NCBI GenBank assembly: GCA_963575745.1
Contig: CAUYUJ010021679.1
Location: 1 to 64,000 of the forward strand
Direction: 5' to 3'
DNA length: 64,000 bases
DNA from: Prorocentrum cordatum
Taxonomy: Eukaryota; Sar; Dinophyceae; Prorocentrales; Prorocentraceae
Part shown: in pieces, positions 43,001 to 54,586 of the stretch
How positions within the stretch are numbered: position 1 is the stretch's first letter
Layout: every line of letters starts with the position of its first letter
The notes under the pieces: generated by a model
The model's input: only the letters and a program-made list of their open reading frames with translations
What the model was told of the DNA's origin: nothing
The model's database searches: none
Translations under genes and position numbers: made by a program

Positions 43001-43674
43001 TGCGCCCCCCACGCCCAGGACAGCGTTTCGTGGCCCCACAGGGAGCTCCACCGAAGGCCCCACTGGGGGGGGGGCACATGCGTCCCCCACGCCCAGGACA
43101 GCGTTTCGTCTCCCCATAGGGAGCTCCACCGAAAGCCCCAGTGTGGGGGGGGGGGCACATGCGTCCCCCACGCCCAGGACAGCGCTTCGTGGCCCCATAG
43201 GGAGCTCCACCGAAGGCCCCGGCGGGGGAGGGGGGCACATGCGTCCCCCACGCCCAGGACAGCGTTTCGTGGCCCCGTAGGGACCTCCACCGAAGGCCCC
43301 AGTGGGGAGGGGGGGGGAGGGCACATGTGGCTCCCACGCCCAGGACAGCGCTTCGTGGCCCCATAGGGACCTCCACCGAAGGGTCCAGAGGGGGGTGCCA
43401 CATGCGTCCCCCGCGCCCAGGACAGCGTTTCGTGGCCCCATAGGGAGCTCCACCGAAGGCCCCAGTGTGGGGGGCCGCATGCGTCTCCCCCACCCAGGAC
43501 AGCGCTTCGTAGCCCCATAGGGAGCCCCACCGAAGTCCCAGTGGCACAGTTCGAATGCGCCTCCCCCACCCAGGACAGCGTTTCTTGGCCCATAGAGAGT
43601 ACCGCCGAATGCGATACTCACAACGACGGTATTCACAACTGCATAGGGTTGGGTCCTTCGCCAGGCTAATTTTA
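42472..43674 (-). mobile_element. Modular 89-bp-array element, copy D
   Basis: On the minus strand the left end AAATTAGCCTGGCGAAGGAC, CCAACCCTATGCAGTTGTG leads into about 10-11 array units, a (GAT)n field and a purine-rich run. It finishes with GCTGTCTCTTCAAAACGAGG and CACCACAGGATGGTTGGG. AATAAA stands just outside both ends and may be a short target duplication. Confidence 0.75.
42765..43615 (-). repeat. Array of copy D with expandable G runs
   Basis: Units of about 75-95 bp. On the + strand they read GGGAGCTCCACCGAAGGCCC, CAGT, a G run of 6 to 32, GCACATGCGTCCCCCACGCC and CAGGACAGCGTTTCGTGG. The G run replaces part of the 89-bp unit and its length varies in every copy. Confidence 0.9.
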
Positions 43675-43679
43675 TTAAG

Positions 43680-43885
43680 TTTGTTGCCGAAAAGAATAAC
43701 CTTAGCGGAACGCCCGGCCCGCCCTACTAACACGTCTGGGGGAGCAACAGGGAGGAGTTGTTTGTCCAGCTGCCGGCGGCAAGTCCCGCCAGCGTGTCAG
43801 CCCAGCGTTCTAGGAGGCGAGTGTTGGAGGGGCACGGGAGGCCCGAAGGCCCGTCAAGTGTGATTGTTTGTGTCCTTAGGCTTGG
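43680..43885. other. Short unassigned segment
   Basis: Between element D and the (GATGGT) field. No gene or repeat was recognised. Confidence 0.3.
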
Positions 43886-43889
43886 GGAG

Positions 43890-44275
43890 TCCGTGATAAT
43901 AATGATGACGATGAGGATGAGGATGATGAGGAGAATCATGAGGATGAGGAAGATGAGGATAATAAGCATGATGAGGAGGATGATCAGGATGATAATGATG
44001 CTGAAGGTGATGAGGATGATGATGATGATGAAAATGAGGACGGTGACGATGATTATGATGTTGATGAGGATGAGAATGAGGATGGTGATGGTGTTGATGT
44101 CGATGGTGATGGCGATTGTGATGGTGATGGTGATGGTGATGGTGATGATGCGATGGTGATGAGGGTGATGACAATGGTGGTGATGATGGTGATGATGATG
44201 GTGATGATGATGCTGTTGATGATGATGACGGTGATGGTGATGATGATGGTGATGATGGTGATGATGATGATGATT

Positions 44276-44312
<37 letters not shown>

Positions 44313-44940
44313 CTGTGGTGGTGATGATGATGGTGATGGTGATGATGATGATGATGATGATGATGGTGATGGTGACGATGATGATGATGACGATGGTTAT
44401 GATGATGGTGGTGATGATGATGGTGATGGTGATGTATGATGATGGTAATGATGATGGTGATTGGTGATGGTGGTTGTGATGGCGATGGCGATGGTGATGA
44501 TGGTGTTGATGACTGTGCTGGTAATGGTGACGATGATGGTGATGGTGATGATGATGACGACGATTAGCATGATAATGGTGGTGATGGTGATAGTGCTGGT
44601 GACGATGTGATGATGTGATGATGGTGGTAATGGTGCTGTTGGTGATGATTAGTCGTAGTAGTATAATGATGATGAGGAGGATGATGTTGATGATTGTGAT
44701 GCTGATGGTGACGACGATGATGATGGTGATGGTATTGGTGTTAGTGTTGGTGATGGTACTGAGGATGATGATGATGATGGTGGTGATGATGGCGATGATG
44801 ATGACGATGATGCTGATGATGATGGTGATGGTGGTGATGATGGTGATGATGACTGCTTGTTGTAATGGTGATGGCGATGGTGACGATGGTGACGATGGTG
44901 ATGGTGATGGTGATGGAGGAGGCGGGGGAGGAGGAGGAAA
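43890..44940 (+). repeat. (GAT)/(GATGGT) microsatellite field
   Basis: About 1 kb of imperfect GATGATGGT sequence. Poly-Met/Asp and poly-His frames are artefacts. Confidence 0.95.
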
Positions 44941-45570
44941 ATGAGGATGATGAGATGCATGTGAAGGAGGAGGAGGAGCAGCAGGAGGAGCTGGAGGAAG
45001 AAGAAGGCCGTCACATGTGACAGCAGTTGTTTTCACCAGTGGAGGAGCCCTCATGAAACTCGTTTGGACAGTCCTTAGTGGCTGTCTTGGCCTCTTGTGA
45101 GGCAGCCTTAGGGGCCCTGGGGGCACTCTTGTGCTATTATTGGGCCTTCTGAGACAGTCGTGGGGTTCGTGGAGGCCGTCTTGGGGACATCTTGGCCTTA
45201 TGGTGGGTGTCTGGGGGCTGTCTTGGGCAGTCGACGGACCTTCTAAGGCCGTGTTGGGTCCCCGGGAGGCCCTCTTGGGCAGGAGTATTTCTTAAGGACG
45301 AGGATTGGAGGAGGAGGAGGAGGAAAAAGGAGAAGGAGGAAGAGGAGGAAGGAGAGCACGAGCACGAGCAGGAGGAGGAGGGAGCAAAGGGAAGGGGCGT
45401 CCCTTCGAGTCGCTGCTTGACTCTCGCTTCGGGGGGAAACCGAGTCGCGGACGCGTCGTCGGCCAGCAGCTGACTCCCTGGCTCCGCCCGAGGTGCTGCC
45501 AATGCCGACGCGGCTCCACCGCACCCAGCCCCAGAGGGAGGAGGAGGGATGACTTCCTGATGTGCTAAGG

Positions 45571-45745
45571 AGTCCCCCTCCTCCTCCTTCTCCTCCTCCT
45601 CCTCCTCCTCCTCCTCCTCCTCCTCCTCCTCCTCCTCCTCCTCCTCCTCCTCCTCCTCCTCCTCCTCCTCCTCCTCCTCCTCCTCCTCCTCCTCCTCCTC
45701 CTCCTCCTCCTCCTCCTCCTCCTCCTCCTCCTCCTCCTCCTCCTC
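45571..45745 (+). repeat. (CTC)n microsatellite
   Basis: About 57 nearly pure CTC units, the purest long tract in the window. The sequence after it shows no exon. Confidence 0.97.
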
Positions 45746-46689
45746 TGTGTGATACACGAGGAGGGGGCTGCTAGCCCGTGTCTGAGCTCGAACGTGGGGG
45801 CCTGAAACTATGCCCCCTTCCAGGCTAAGAGAGAGCGCTGCCAGACTGCAATATGGCTGGCGCCTTGCCTGGCGAGGATGGCGGCGAGGATGGCATTCGG
45901 TTCCGCCGACTCATGACCCAGGAGAGGAGAAGGAAGAGGAGGAGGAGGAAGTCGAGGACGGGGAGGAGGGAGGGAGGAGGGGGAAGTCTTTGATTTCCAG
46001 GCTCCGCCTAGGTTGGGCGAATACTGTACTGCTGACCTGAAGCCTGCGCACGACCTTACACGACCACACCCGCATCTTCGACCCGAATCCCAAAATCAGA
46101 GAAGCCTCCTAGACGCCGACCCACAGGTTTGGACTTCCTTCTACCAGCAGGCACTGGTGACAGGATTAGCTAGGAGATGCGCAGTGGCCTGCGCCGCTAG
46201 CATTCGGTGCCAACTATTGCTCAGAACTCGGAGCTAAGCAAGGGAAATCTGGAGGGCCAGGACTACACATCCTAGTGAGCTGGACTGCCAGCCCTCGCAG
46301 GCTTGCTACATAATTGCCGGCTTCTCTTACAATTATCTGACAGTTCGAATCTTCCTCTTCCCTCAAAAAGAATGAGTCCCCAACCCCCCAATCGATGAGT
46401 CTCCCACCACCACCCCGGGTGACAGCTGCGCCTGCCTTGTACCGCGCGCGCTGATGGGGGAAGGCGAGGGAGGCCTGGGAGGAAGTGCGAGCGGCGAGCT
46501 GAGCCGTGCGCGGTGCGGCGGGGGCCTTGGGAAGCTCCGACTGGGGAGACCCATGGGCCCCAGGCGGAGAGAGGCCGTCCCTCGTGCAGGTGCATGCGGC
46601 GGCCATCAGCTCGACCTGGGACCCAACCAAGACTGGTCTGGCCGCTCAGAGGAGCGGAATCCTCGGATATTCTGGAAGTTCTGCCTCAA

Positions 46690-47512
46690 TCACTCCTCGT
46701 GTCTGCTTGCGTTCACTTCGGCTGACGCCCGCTTGGCCTGGTCCGTTTCCTCCCTGTCCCAGAGGATCCTCTGATTGAGCCACGCTACATCAATTCTAGC
46801 AGGCGTGATCCAGACCGCCGTGTTGCTCCTGGCCTCCTTGACCACCGGCGTCATGCTAGCTGCATCCCCGATTTCGCTTTCTACTGTCATATTGTTTGCC
46901 TGGTTCTCCACGCCCTTCTCCGAGATCGCCTCCCGGCCCTTCCAGCAATCGAACGTGAAGAGTTTCCGCCATGCTGCTGGCACCTCGTCCTCTGCAATCA
47001 AGCTCTTGACGCAAGCGGGGTCCAAGGCATGTTCCCCAAATCCAGAGAAACTCGGTGGCTTCTCCAGCGCTGCAGCCTTCTTGCCAGGCACTCCTCCTCC
47101 AGGACCCCTTGATCATGTCGATGGTGCTGGTGCGGGGAAGGCTGGCGGCGTACAAGATGCACTCGCTGGGCCACTCTGGGGAGGTCGAAGTGCGGTGGCC
47201 CACGGGGCCGAACCCCCTGCCCAAGGATTCGGCTGCTTTCGGCGCGGAGGGGCAACACCACCGTGCTTGGAAGCTTCCCCCCTTATTGCAGAGTCTGCGG
47301 TCGTCGTCGAGCGGCTTCGCGCCGGTGCTCCCCGCTGACCTGGCTCGCCAGATTGCCAGGCGTGCAACGTGGCTGCGGCAGCCGTTGCGCTCGTCGAGCT
47401 GGACCATCCAGCTTCGCTTTGTTTTTCGCGGAATGGCGGCCTCGTTCGGTTTTCGTGCAGAGCCCACGTTTGGGGCGTTTGATGTCCGTTCGCTGTTCGT
47501 CCTAAGCGTCAC
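46690..47512 (-). pseudogene. Frameshifted reading frame of unknown function
   Basis: Two minus-strand frames look like one protein. The upstream frame (47512 to about 47100) contains GCRSHVARLAIWRARSAG and ASLPRTSTIDMIKGSW. The downstream frame (about 47094-46690) contains ALDPACVKSLIAEDEVPAAW, KLFTFDCWKGREAI and ARSNTAVWITPARIDVAWLN, and ends in TGA. They switch near a GGAGGAGG run at about 47092-47100. Amino acid composition and codon use are protein-like, unlike the surrounding repeats. The family is not recognised. It may be a decayed gene, a processed copy, or exons separated by an unseen intron. Confidence 0.45.
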
Positions 47513-47519
47513 CCTGTGC

Positions 47520-48055
47520 TAAGCACCGGTGTGCTCGGTCGGTGGCTGGATGTGGCGCCCCTCTCGCTCCTGGTCATGTCCCAGGAAGAGGTGAGGGCCC
47601 AGAGAACAAGCAACGACAAAAGCAAAAAGCCTCGGAGATTCGCGCGGACCTCCGAGCTGTTTGTTTCTACGTCAGTGTTTGTTCCCCTGGAGGTGCTTCC
47701 TGTGTACGATGGCGCAGGCCTGGCCGGTGGCAACGCCTGCATAGCTCTACCTCTCACCTCAGTGTGCGGTGCCCTTAAGGCACACGCGTCTCTGGGGGAC
47801 ATCCCGACTCGTAGTGCGGACGCTGTCCCCCAGGGGGTGGGCATGTGCAGATAGGCTCATTGGTACGATCATCCCTCTCTCACTTCCTTCCCGCCACCTC
47901 GAGCACGGTGCGGACCGGGTCGGTCATGCGCTGCGCGGCGCCAGGCGCCCCAGTCCGCGCGGAAAGCGCCACGGCGGTGCTCTGGAGAGCGGCGCGCGGG
48001 CACGTCGCCGAGGGGGCGCGGGTCCGAGGCCGGCGGGTGGGCTGGAGCCAAAATG
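47520..48055. other. Unassigned segment
   Basis: Open frames exist on both strands without recognised motifs. It is probably a continuation of the decayed region next to 46690-47512. Confidence 0.3.
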
Positions 48056-48059
48056 GCCA

Positions 48060-48302
48060 CGGGCTCTCGGGGGGGGGGCGAGAGAGGGAGGGAGAGGGGG
48101 GGGGGGAGGGGCAGGGAGGGAGGGGGAGGGGGGGAGGGGGAGCCAGGGAGAGGCAGGGAGGGTGGGAGGGAGGGGGGAGAGAGGAGGAGGAGGAGGAGAC
48201 GAGGAGGAGGAGGAGGAGGAGGAGGAGGAGGGAGGAGGAGGAGGAGGGGGAGGAGGAGGAGCAGGAGGAGGAGGAGGAGGAGGAGAGGGAGGGAGGGGGG
48301 AG
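48060..48302 (+). repeat. GGAGG-type purine tract
   Basis: GGGAGGGAGG passing into (GGA)n. It is entirely purine on the + strand over long runs. Confidence 0.9.
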
Positions 48303-48317
48303 GGCAAGCTAGGTTGA

Positions 48318-48900
48318 CATAGAATGTGGCGACGCCCCACAGGGTGGGGGTGGGACTTCTGCGACCCAAAAAATCGACGAGTCGACACCGAATGTATAAT
48401 CACTTCCGATGGTTTGTTCGGGTTGGCATGATCTAAATTTGGGGGCCTGCTTGGAAGGACCGGAAACCATGCCGTGACATGACGTTGGAAATAACGACGC
48501 CAGCGTTGCAGCGGGAGCACGATTCGGAACGAGCGGAAGCGCGGAAATGAGGCCAGCGTTGCAGCGGGAGCACGATTCGGAGGACGCGTAGCCTGACATA
48601 GCATGGCCGGCGTGGCGACGCCCCAAAGTGTGGGGGGGGGGGCTTCTGCGACCCCAAAAGAAGTCAACGAGTCGACACCGAATGTATAATCAATTCCGAT
48701 GGTTGTTTCGGGGGGGATTTTTATAAGATTTGGGTTTTTTTTTGGAAGGACAGAAAACCATGCCATGGCATGGCGCTGGAAATAATGACGCCAGCATTGC
48801 AGCGGGAGCACGATTCGGGACGAGCGGAAGCACGGAAATGAGGCCAGCTCTGCAGCGGGTGCACGTTTCGAGACGAGCGGTAGCCCTAAAATGAAGCCAG
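48318..48900 (+). repeat. 285-bp tandem duplication
   Basis: GTGGCGACGCCCCA occurs near 48327 and 48612. CGACGAGTCGACACCGAATG, AAACCATGCCRTG and GCAGCGGGAGCACGATTCGG recur in the same order. Within each unit a ~55-bp GCAGCGGGAGCACGATTCGG motif is itself repeated. Confidence 0.8.
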
Positions 48901-48934
48901 CGCATCAGCGAGAGCAGCACATAAACTTTATGTT

Positions 48935-49560
48935 TCAATAGATTGATTTACTTCTTCCTTTAACAAACGGAAAGAAATAAAAAAGGGGTGGCCGGACATT
49001 TCCCGGACGTCACCAGGGGAGAGAGGAGAGTAGTATTCAGATTGTGTAGTTCTGCAGGGGCAGAGAGGGGGGAAGGGATGGAGGCAAGATTTTGAAGGGA
49101 CTGTTGCCTGAGACGATTTCCAGACTGAGCCAGTGTTTCCCCTCTCTTCCCTCCCTCTCCCGCGCCCGTCCCCGCCTTCGACTGGGCCTATCTTGTCAGC
49201 CGTACATATATGTTTGTCTTTGCACGTCGGCTGTTCAATGAATGACCAGGCGCGCCTCAGATCACCGAGGTCACCCAGGAGAAGCAGGCGGAGGAGGGAT
49301 GAGGAGGGATGAGGAAACAGCAGGAGGGATAGGGAGAGGGAGTCTCGTAGTGATTGGCCATGGGGCGCCTCAACCCCAAAAGTGGGCCCAGCTTCCTGGC
49401 TCCACCACCCTGCATAGCAAGGTAGTCGCAAGCGCCCATCGCGGTGGACATTCAAGGAAATTGGGGTGAAGAGAAAGAGGAGGAGCAGCAGCAGCAGCAG
49501 CAGCACCAGGAGGAGGGGGAGGTGGAGCGAGGAGGAGGGGGAGTAGGGAGGGAGGTGGGA
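48935..49560. other. Unassigned segment with short CAG run
   Basis: (AGC)n at about 49484-49503. No gene was recognised. Confidence 0.35.
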
Positions 49561-49565
49561 CGCAG

Positions 49566-49566
<1 letters not shown>

Positions 49567-49599
<33 letters not shown>

Positions 49600-49960
49600 T
49601 TCTCTCTCTCTCTCTCTCTCTCGCTCGTTATCTCTCTCTCTCTCTCGCTCTATCGCGTTCTCGCGCTTCTTTCGTGTCTACATGCCTCTCGATGTGTGCA
49701 TGTATATAATGTATGTCCCTCTCTCTATGTATGCACATGCATACGTCCGTATATCAATGTGTGTAAACATAAAACTACACAAGTATATATGCGGATGCAT
49801 ACATACTGACATATATGTGTTACAGTACATGTGCGTGTCAACCGTTCTAACTATATCTCTCTCCCGCTGTCGGTATCTCCCTCTCTCGTTTGTTCTCTCG
49901 CTCTCTCTCTCTCTCTCTTTCTCTCCCTCTCTCTCTCCCCCTACATAGTTATATAGAGTT
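49567..49960 (+). repeat. (CT)n microsatellite
   Basis: TCTCTC tracts at 49567-49650 and 49850-49945 flank a TG/TA-rich stretch. Confidence 0.92.
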
Positions 49961-50205
49961 ACCTGAGCATGGGTGCCACTCTCTCTGTCTGTGTCTCTCT
50001 GCATATATGTATATCTAGCCATGTATGCGGAAGTATGCACATGGCGTATGTACTGTGTACAATGTTGTATGTGTATATGGACGTGTTTGTGTTTAAGTGT
50101 GTTGTGTAAACGTATATGGGTATGTATATATATATGTATACATATGTATATATATGTGTGTTTGTGACCATGGGTCTGTATATGTATACATATACATGGA
50201 TGTCA
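49690..50205 (+). repeat. TGTATA-type AT-rich block
   Basis: Alternating TATATGTG and GTATACATA words. GC content is much lower than elsewhere. Confidence 0.8.
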
Positions 50206-50902
50206 ATCGTCCTCTAGGCGTGCCGTAATCGCAAGACTCCCTCGGGAGAGACATGTTTGAATAGATTGTGCAAGGGGCTTCCCCAAGGGCGATAAGTGGC
50301 CCATGGGCACGGGAGTGGGGCGCCTTCGAGTTGAGGCAGTCTCGAGTGTGATCAAGTCGTTATTGAAACCGAAGTCTCGGAGATAGATTGCTATCGAGAG
50401 CCGCCTCCCGAGGGGGGGTGTAATTGTCCAGCTGTGGCCTCGCTGCTGACTGGCACTCTTCAGCATTATCGCAGCATTATATCATCCTCCTTCCCCATGT
50501 CTCCTCCCTCCTTCCCTCCTCCTCGCTCTTCTCCCTCCTCCCCTCCTCGCTCGCCCCCTCCTCCTCCTCCTCCTTCTCCTCCTCCTCCTCCTCCTCCTGC
50601 TATCCAGCTGGCACTTCCTGGGCGTGTCTCACCGACGGTCTGAATCACGAGAGGGCGGCAATGATTTTCAACTTGACCTTATCCTCCGTGTCCTCTCTGC
50701 TCGGCCACAGATGCGGTCCACCCCGGGACGCAAACTTTCTCGGGCAGGGAAATTCACCGCCTCCTCCTGTGTTTCGTCCCTCCTCCTCTTCCTCCTGCCT
50801 CCTTCTCCCTCATCATTATCCTCCTCCTCCTCCTCCTTCTCCTCCTCCACTTCCTCCTCCTCCTTCCCCCCTGTTTCACCATCATCCCCCCTCCTCCGCT
50901 AG

Positions 50903-50999
50903 GAAGGAGGAGGATCTTGCTGTAGCCGCTGGGAGGCGCCAGACCATGCCTCTGGCGCCGACGGCCGACATCTCGTTGTGGCACGACGTCAGCTTGCAC
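50903..50999 (+). CDS. Soluble inorganic pyrophosphatase, exon a
   Basis: The exon follows a pyrimidine tract and CTAG. It ends PTADISLWHDVSLH, matching the family signature that in yeast reads SAFHDIPL. The enzyme hydrolyses pyrophosphate to phosphate, pulling biosynthetic reactions forward. The donor is GT at 51000, right after the LH codons (phase 0). The start is uncertain: AG at 50901-50902 or at 50934-50935. Earlier exons with the initiator Met or any targeting peptide were not found. Confidence 0.6.
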
Positions 51000-51915
51000 G
51001 TGAACTCGTGGCTCGACGAGGCCCTCATAGTCCTTGTGCTACTGCGCCTCCTCCTCCTCCTCATCATCATCATCATCATCGTCCTCGTCCACCTCCGTCT
51101 CATCGAAACTCTTGCTGTTCTCCATGATGCTAAACCCGGAAGGATCCTGCGAGAAACGAGTTGTATCGAACTTTGCAGGTGAAGAAACAGGTTTCTCAGC
51201 TGAGCTTTCCGTTGTTGCTCCATCGGTCATATTTTGAATAGCCGCATTGGGGGGAGGCTCATCATCATTATCAGCAGCAGCATCATCATCGTCATCGTCG
51301 TCATCAGCAGCAGCAGCATCCGCACCATCATCATCATCATTATCATCATTATCATCATCATCATAATCATCATAACCAGCAGCAGCATCCTCCGATCATC
51401 ATCATAATCATCACCGTCACCATCAACATCATCTTCATCATCACCATCAGCACCATCATCAGAATCATCAACATCATCATCAGCAGCAGCATCATCATTA
51501 TCATCGACATCGATATCGTCATCATCATCACCATCATCATTACAATATTCCTCACCATCACGACCATCGTCGTCGCTATCGCCATCGTTATCATCACCGT
51601 CACAGTCACCATCCTTATTCCCATCATCATCCATCATCCCCACCACCACCATCACCGTCATCATAATAATCATTATCATCATCATCAACATCATTATTAT
51701 TAACGTGCTGTTCCTCCTGCTGGTGCTGCTCGTCCCCCCCTCTTCATCCTCCTTCGCCTCATCATGCTCGTCCTTCTGCTCCTCTTCCTCCTCCGCTTCG
51801 TGATCCCAGAAACATTTGGAGAAGCTCAGGATCCCATATCCCCCGAGGCCGCCCAGAGTTCCCGAACACTTGTCGGGAGCGCCCTGCTGGTGGTGTTCCC
51901 CGCCTCCCTCAGCAG
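51000..51915 (+). other. Pyrophosphatase intron 1
   Basis: GT-AG interval of 916 bp ending CTCAGCAG|G. It contains an (ATC)n field at about 51255-51700. Confidence 0.55.
51255..51700 (+). repeat. (ATC)n field within intron 1
   Basis: Imperfect ATCATC with AGC and GTC interruptions. Confidence 0.9.
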
Positions 51916-52001
51916 GACACCGGACTCTTCCACTACGTCAACGAGATCCCCTTGGGCACCTTGGACAAGCATGAGGTGCAGCCAGGGGAGCCGTACAACA
52001 G
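51916..52001 (+). CDS. Soluble inorganic pyrophosphatase, exon b
   Basis: The exon encodes DTGLFHYVNEIPLGTLDK, then HEVQPGEPYN. Family I pyrophosphatases have EIPxxTxxKxE here; the Glu of EIP, the Lys and the following Glu are active-site residues and all are present. It joins exon a at phase 0 and exon c at phase 2. The best join ends the exon at AACAG with the intron starting GATGGCC, because that yields EPYNRIVED, matching the family EPxNPIxQD. It is therefore a GA donor, a class known in dinoflagellates. Confidence 0.7.
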
Positions 52002-52581
52002 GATGGCCGTCGTCGTCTCCATCCTCCCTTCTCTTCCTCCTCCTTCTCCCCCTCGTCCTCCTCTTCCTTCTCCTCGATCCCCCATTATCCATCATCATCC
52101 TCCGCTCTTATCCTTACTTGTCTCCTCTTATTCCGCCTTTTCTCGTTCACACGTGTTTCTCCTCCTCCTCTGTTTCTCCCTCCTCTCAGAAACCAACAGG
52201 CACGATGTGCAGGCTGGGCAAAGCTCCTCCTCACCCTTCCTCCTTCCACCTCGTCCTCCTCATACTCCTTTCTCGTCTCCTCCTCCTCCTCGTCCTCCTC
52301 CTCCTCGTCCTCCTTCTTCTCATCCTTCTCCTCCTCCTCCACCTCGTTCTACTTGTCGGTCCCCCTCCTCCTTCTCGTTCCTCGTGACTCTTTTCCTGGG
52401 TAGACGACAGTGCGGTCTTGTTGCACGCACAGTCTCTGCTAGGAGCCAGGCTCTCTTGTACTGTGGTCGCGGCCTTCCTTCGCGACGCGCCTCCTCTCGC
52501 CCTTTGGCCTCGCTCCATGCTTTGTGCAGAGCCTCGCGCGTGGGCCCGCAGCGGCGCAAGTTCAAAACTTTCAGCTGCATC

Positions 52582-52842
52582 AGTGGGTCTGGCGCAGACG
52601 GGTCGGCGTTGAGAGGTGCAATCGTCTGTTTATTGTGTACCATTGCGCGCAATAGCATGCAACTGTTGCGGTGGGGGGGCGCGAACAATTGCGCAGGCGA
52701 CAACGAGTGCACATGAAGAACATGCACAAGCGCATCCACGCACAACTATTTGCATCCAGCGCGCAAACTGCTGTATCCAGGCACCAACTGGTGCAAGCGT
52801 TCTCGCACCTATCCTAGCAGACCCATCTGCGCCAGACCCACT
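52582..52842. mobile_element. 261-bp inverted-repeat element
   Basis: AGTGGGTCTGGCGCAGACGG at the left end faces CCATCTGCGCCAGACCCACT at the right end, an imperfect TIR of at least 25 bp (AGGTGC words also mirror further in). The interior is rich in ATTGCGC and GCAACTG words. It sits inside the proposed pyrophosphatase intron 2. Confidence 0.6.
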
Positions 52843-52849
52843 ACCTCGG

Positions 52850-54490
52850 CCGACAGACGACGGCTGGCGGCGACGGGTAGCAAGCAGCAAGCGATCTTCA
52901 CTAGCGCTGGCAATTAGCATAAAGATGTCCGCCAGTACTCGTTGCGTGATATCCGACCCCGAACCAAAACTCGTGGTCGGTTTGGGAGGTCGCCGCGGCG
53001 ACCGCGGCGGCCCCAAAGGAGTGGCATGCCCCTTCCCAGCCCCTCCCCCCCCGCTTAGTGATGCAGACGCAGCTCACCATTAACAAGATAGCGACAGAGA
53101 CTTGTCATTTGATGTCCAACATGGGCAGTCATGTTTTTTGTTGGTTAGGGGTCGCTTATCACGTAACCAAATAAGTGCGCTGAGCTGCTGCCTGCGCGTG
53201 AGCGGTGTCAACACCGCACATACGTTGCGTCTCGGACGCTGGCACCCCGCCGGTGGCCAAGCTCACCGTGTTCACAATCATGGAAGGCGCCGCGACGATC
53301 AGCTGGATCCTCAGAGCCTCGGTCCATGGACTTGTCGCGAAGAGGCAACAGCAGGCCGAAGAGGCGCTCGCAGCGGCCTCCTCGAACCCACGCGATGGCG
53401 CGCAGTGGGTTTGGCCAGATACGGGCTCCAAGGCCACAACACGGATTGAAAGCGAGGGACCACGCGGCGAGATGTAACATGTGTTTATTGCTGGGGTGGC
53501 GTCAAACGCGCATTGGTATGGTGCACCAGATCCTGTAGCCGTTGATCTAGAATTTTGTTCAAAGCTCCCGTGGGCTTTCGGGGGCCCTCTGGGGTCTTTT
53601 TGGGTGGGCTTCTTGGGGGCATGTTCGGAGTCTTGCGGGCCGATGGAGCGCGACCTCCTGGACCCAGGGAATCCTGGGGCAGCGCCTGCCGCCTCTTGCA
53701 GCTGGCCAAGCTGGTTGCGCATCAGCGGCAAACCTTGGATCACGCGAGGGCGCAGCCGCGCAGCAGAGGAGGCCTCTCCCTCACAGTGCTGACAGACCAC
53801 GGTCACTCACTCACTCACTCCGGCTCGCAGGTGCGCCCCAAGCTGAACTTCCAGAAGACCGTGCCGTGAAGGAAATATATGACTGCGCGTCTGCTCTGCG
53901 CGTGGCCGCTTTCAACATCCACACCTTCGGCTGCACGTTTGAAGGTCGAGAGCTCCCTCGTGAATGGCCACGAGAGGCAGGGCATGCCTAGGCGTGCTCC
54001 GTCCGAGACGCATCCAGACTCGCAGGATGGCGGCGAGCGGGGACTCAACGTGTCGGATTGTCCACTGCGGGATTTGAAAGAGTCCAGTGGGCGCAGACAT
54101 GCAGACACGCGAGAATTCCAGCACATGCCCACCTACCAGAAGGAGAAGGAGCGAACCAGGCCTCGCACGAGAATGACAGCGTAGGATGCCACGCATCGGT
54201 GCAAGAGCGAGCCGAACGAGTCAAATACGTGGTGGCTGGTGGCTGCTGACTACCACTCCACTCTCACGCCATGCTGAGCACAGAGACCCTGTCCCCGGAC
54301 ACAGGGCCACCAGAAGCGGGAAGCCAGCATGCCAGAGACCATGCAGCGGCTCAACTTCGCATGCCCACCCAGATGCGCGCGCCCAGCGGGGGGACGCCGA
54401 CCGTCCCCCCATTTCGTCAGTCGTCAGCGCAGGCCGTCGTCGGCGGTACGGTCGGTTCGTGCAGTATCGACGCGGCGGCGGCCCCGGCGC
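52850..54490. other. Intron-2 DNA without recognised features
   Basis: Several open frames (for example + 53205-53477) have normal amino acid composition but no recognisable motif. No array or terminal repeat was seen. Confidence 0.3.
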
Positions 54491-54491
54491 G

Positions 54492-54586
54492 GGCGTTCAA
54501 GGTTGAACGCCGCCGATGCCTTGAATCGGCCAATATCGAGCGATCTGCGCTATAAGAAAGCCGCGATCGTTCAGGCTTGAACGATC
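54492..54586. repeat. Two GTTCAA/TTGAAC palindromes
   Basis: GGCGTTCAAGGTTGAACGCC (54492-54511) and GATCGTTCA-GGCT-TGAACGATC (54565-54586) share the core CGTTCA..TGAACG. They are possible protein-binding or cruciform sites; function is unknown. Confidence 0.5.

Noticed and set aside
50215-50415. Possible inverted repeat around CCCTCGGGAG
   Set aside because: Only about 10-12 bp pair, with mismatches; not clearly above chance in GC-rich DNA.
53205-53477. 90-residue plus-strand frame with an Ala/Gln-rich helix
   Set aside because: Protein-like composition but no recognised motif, no splice-site support and competing frames on the other strand.
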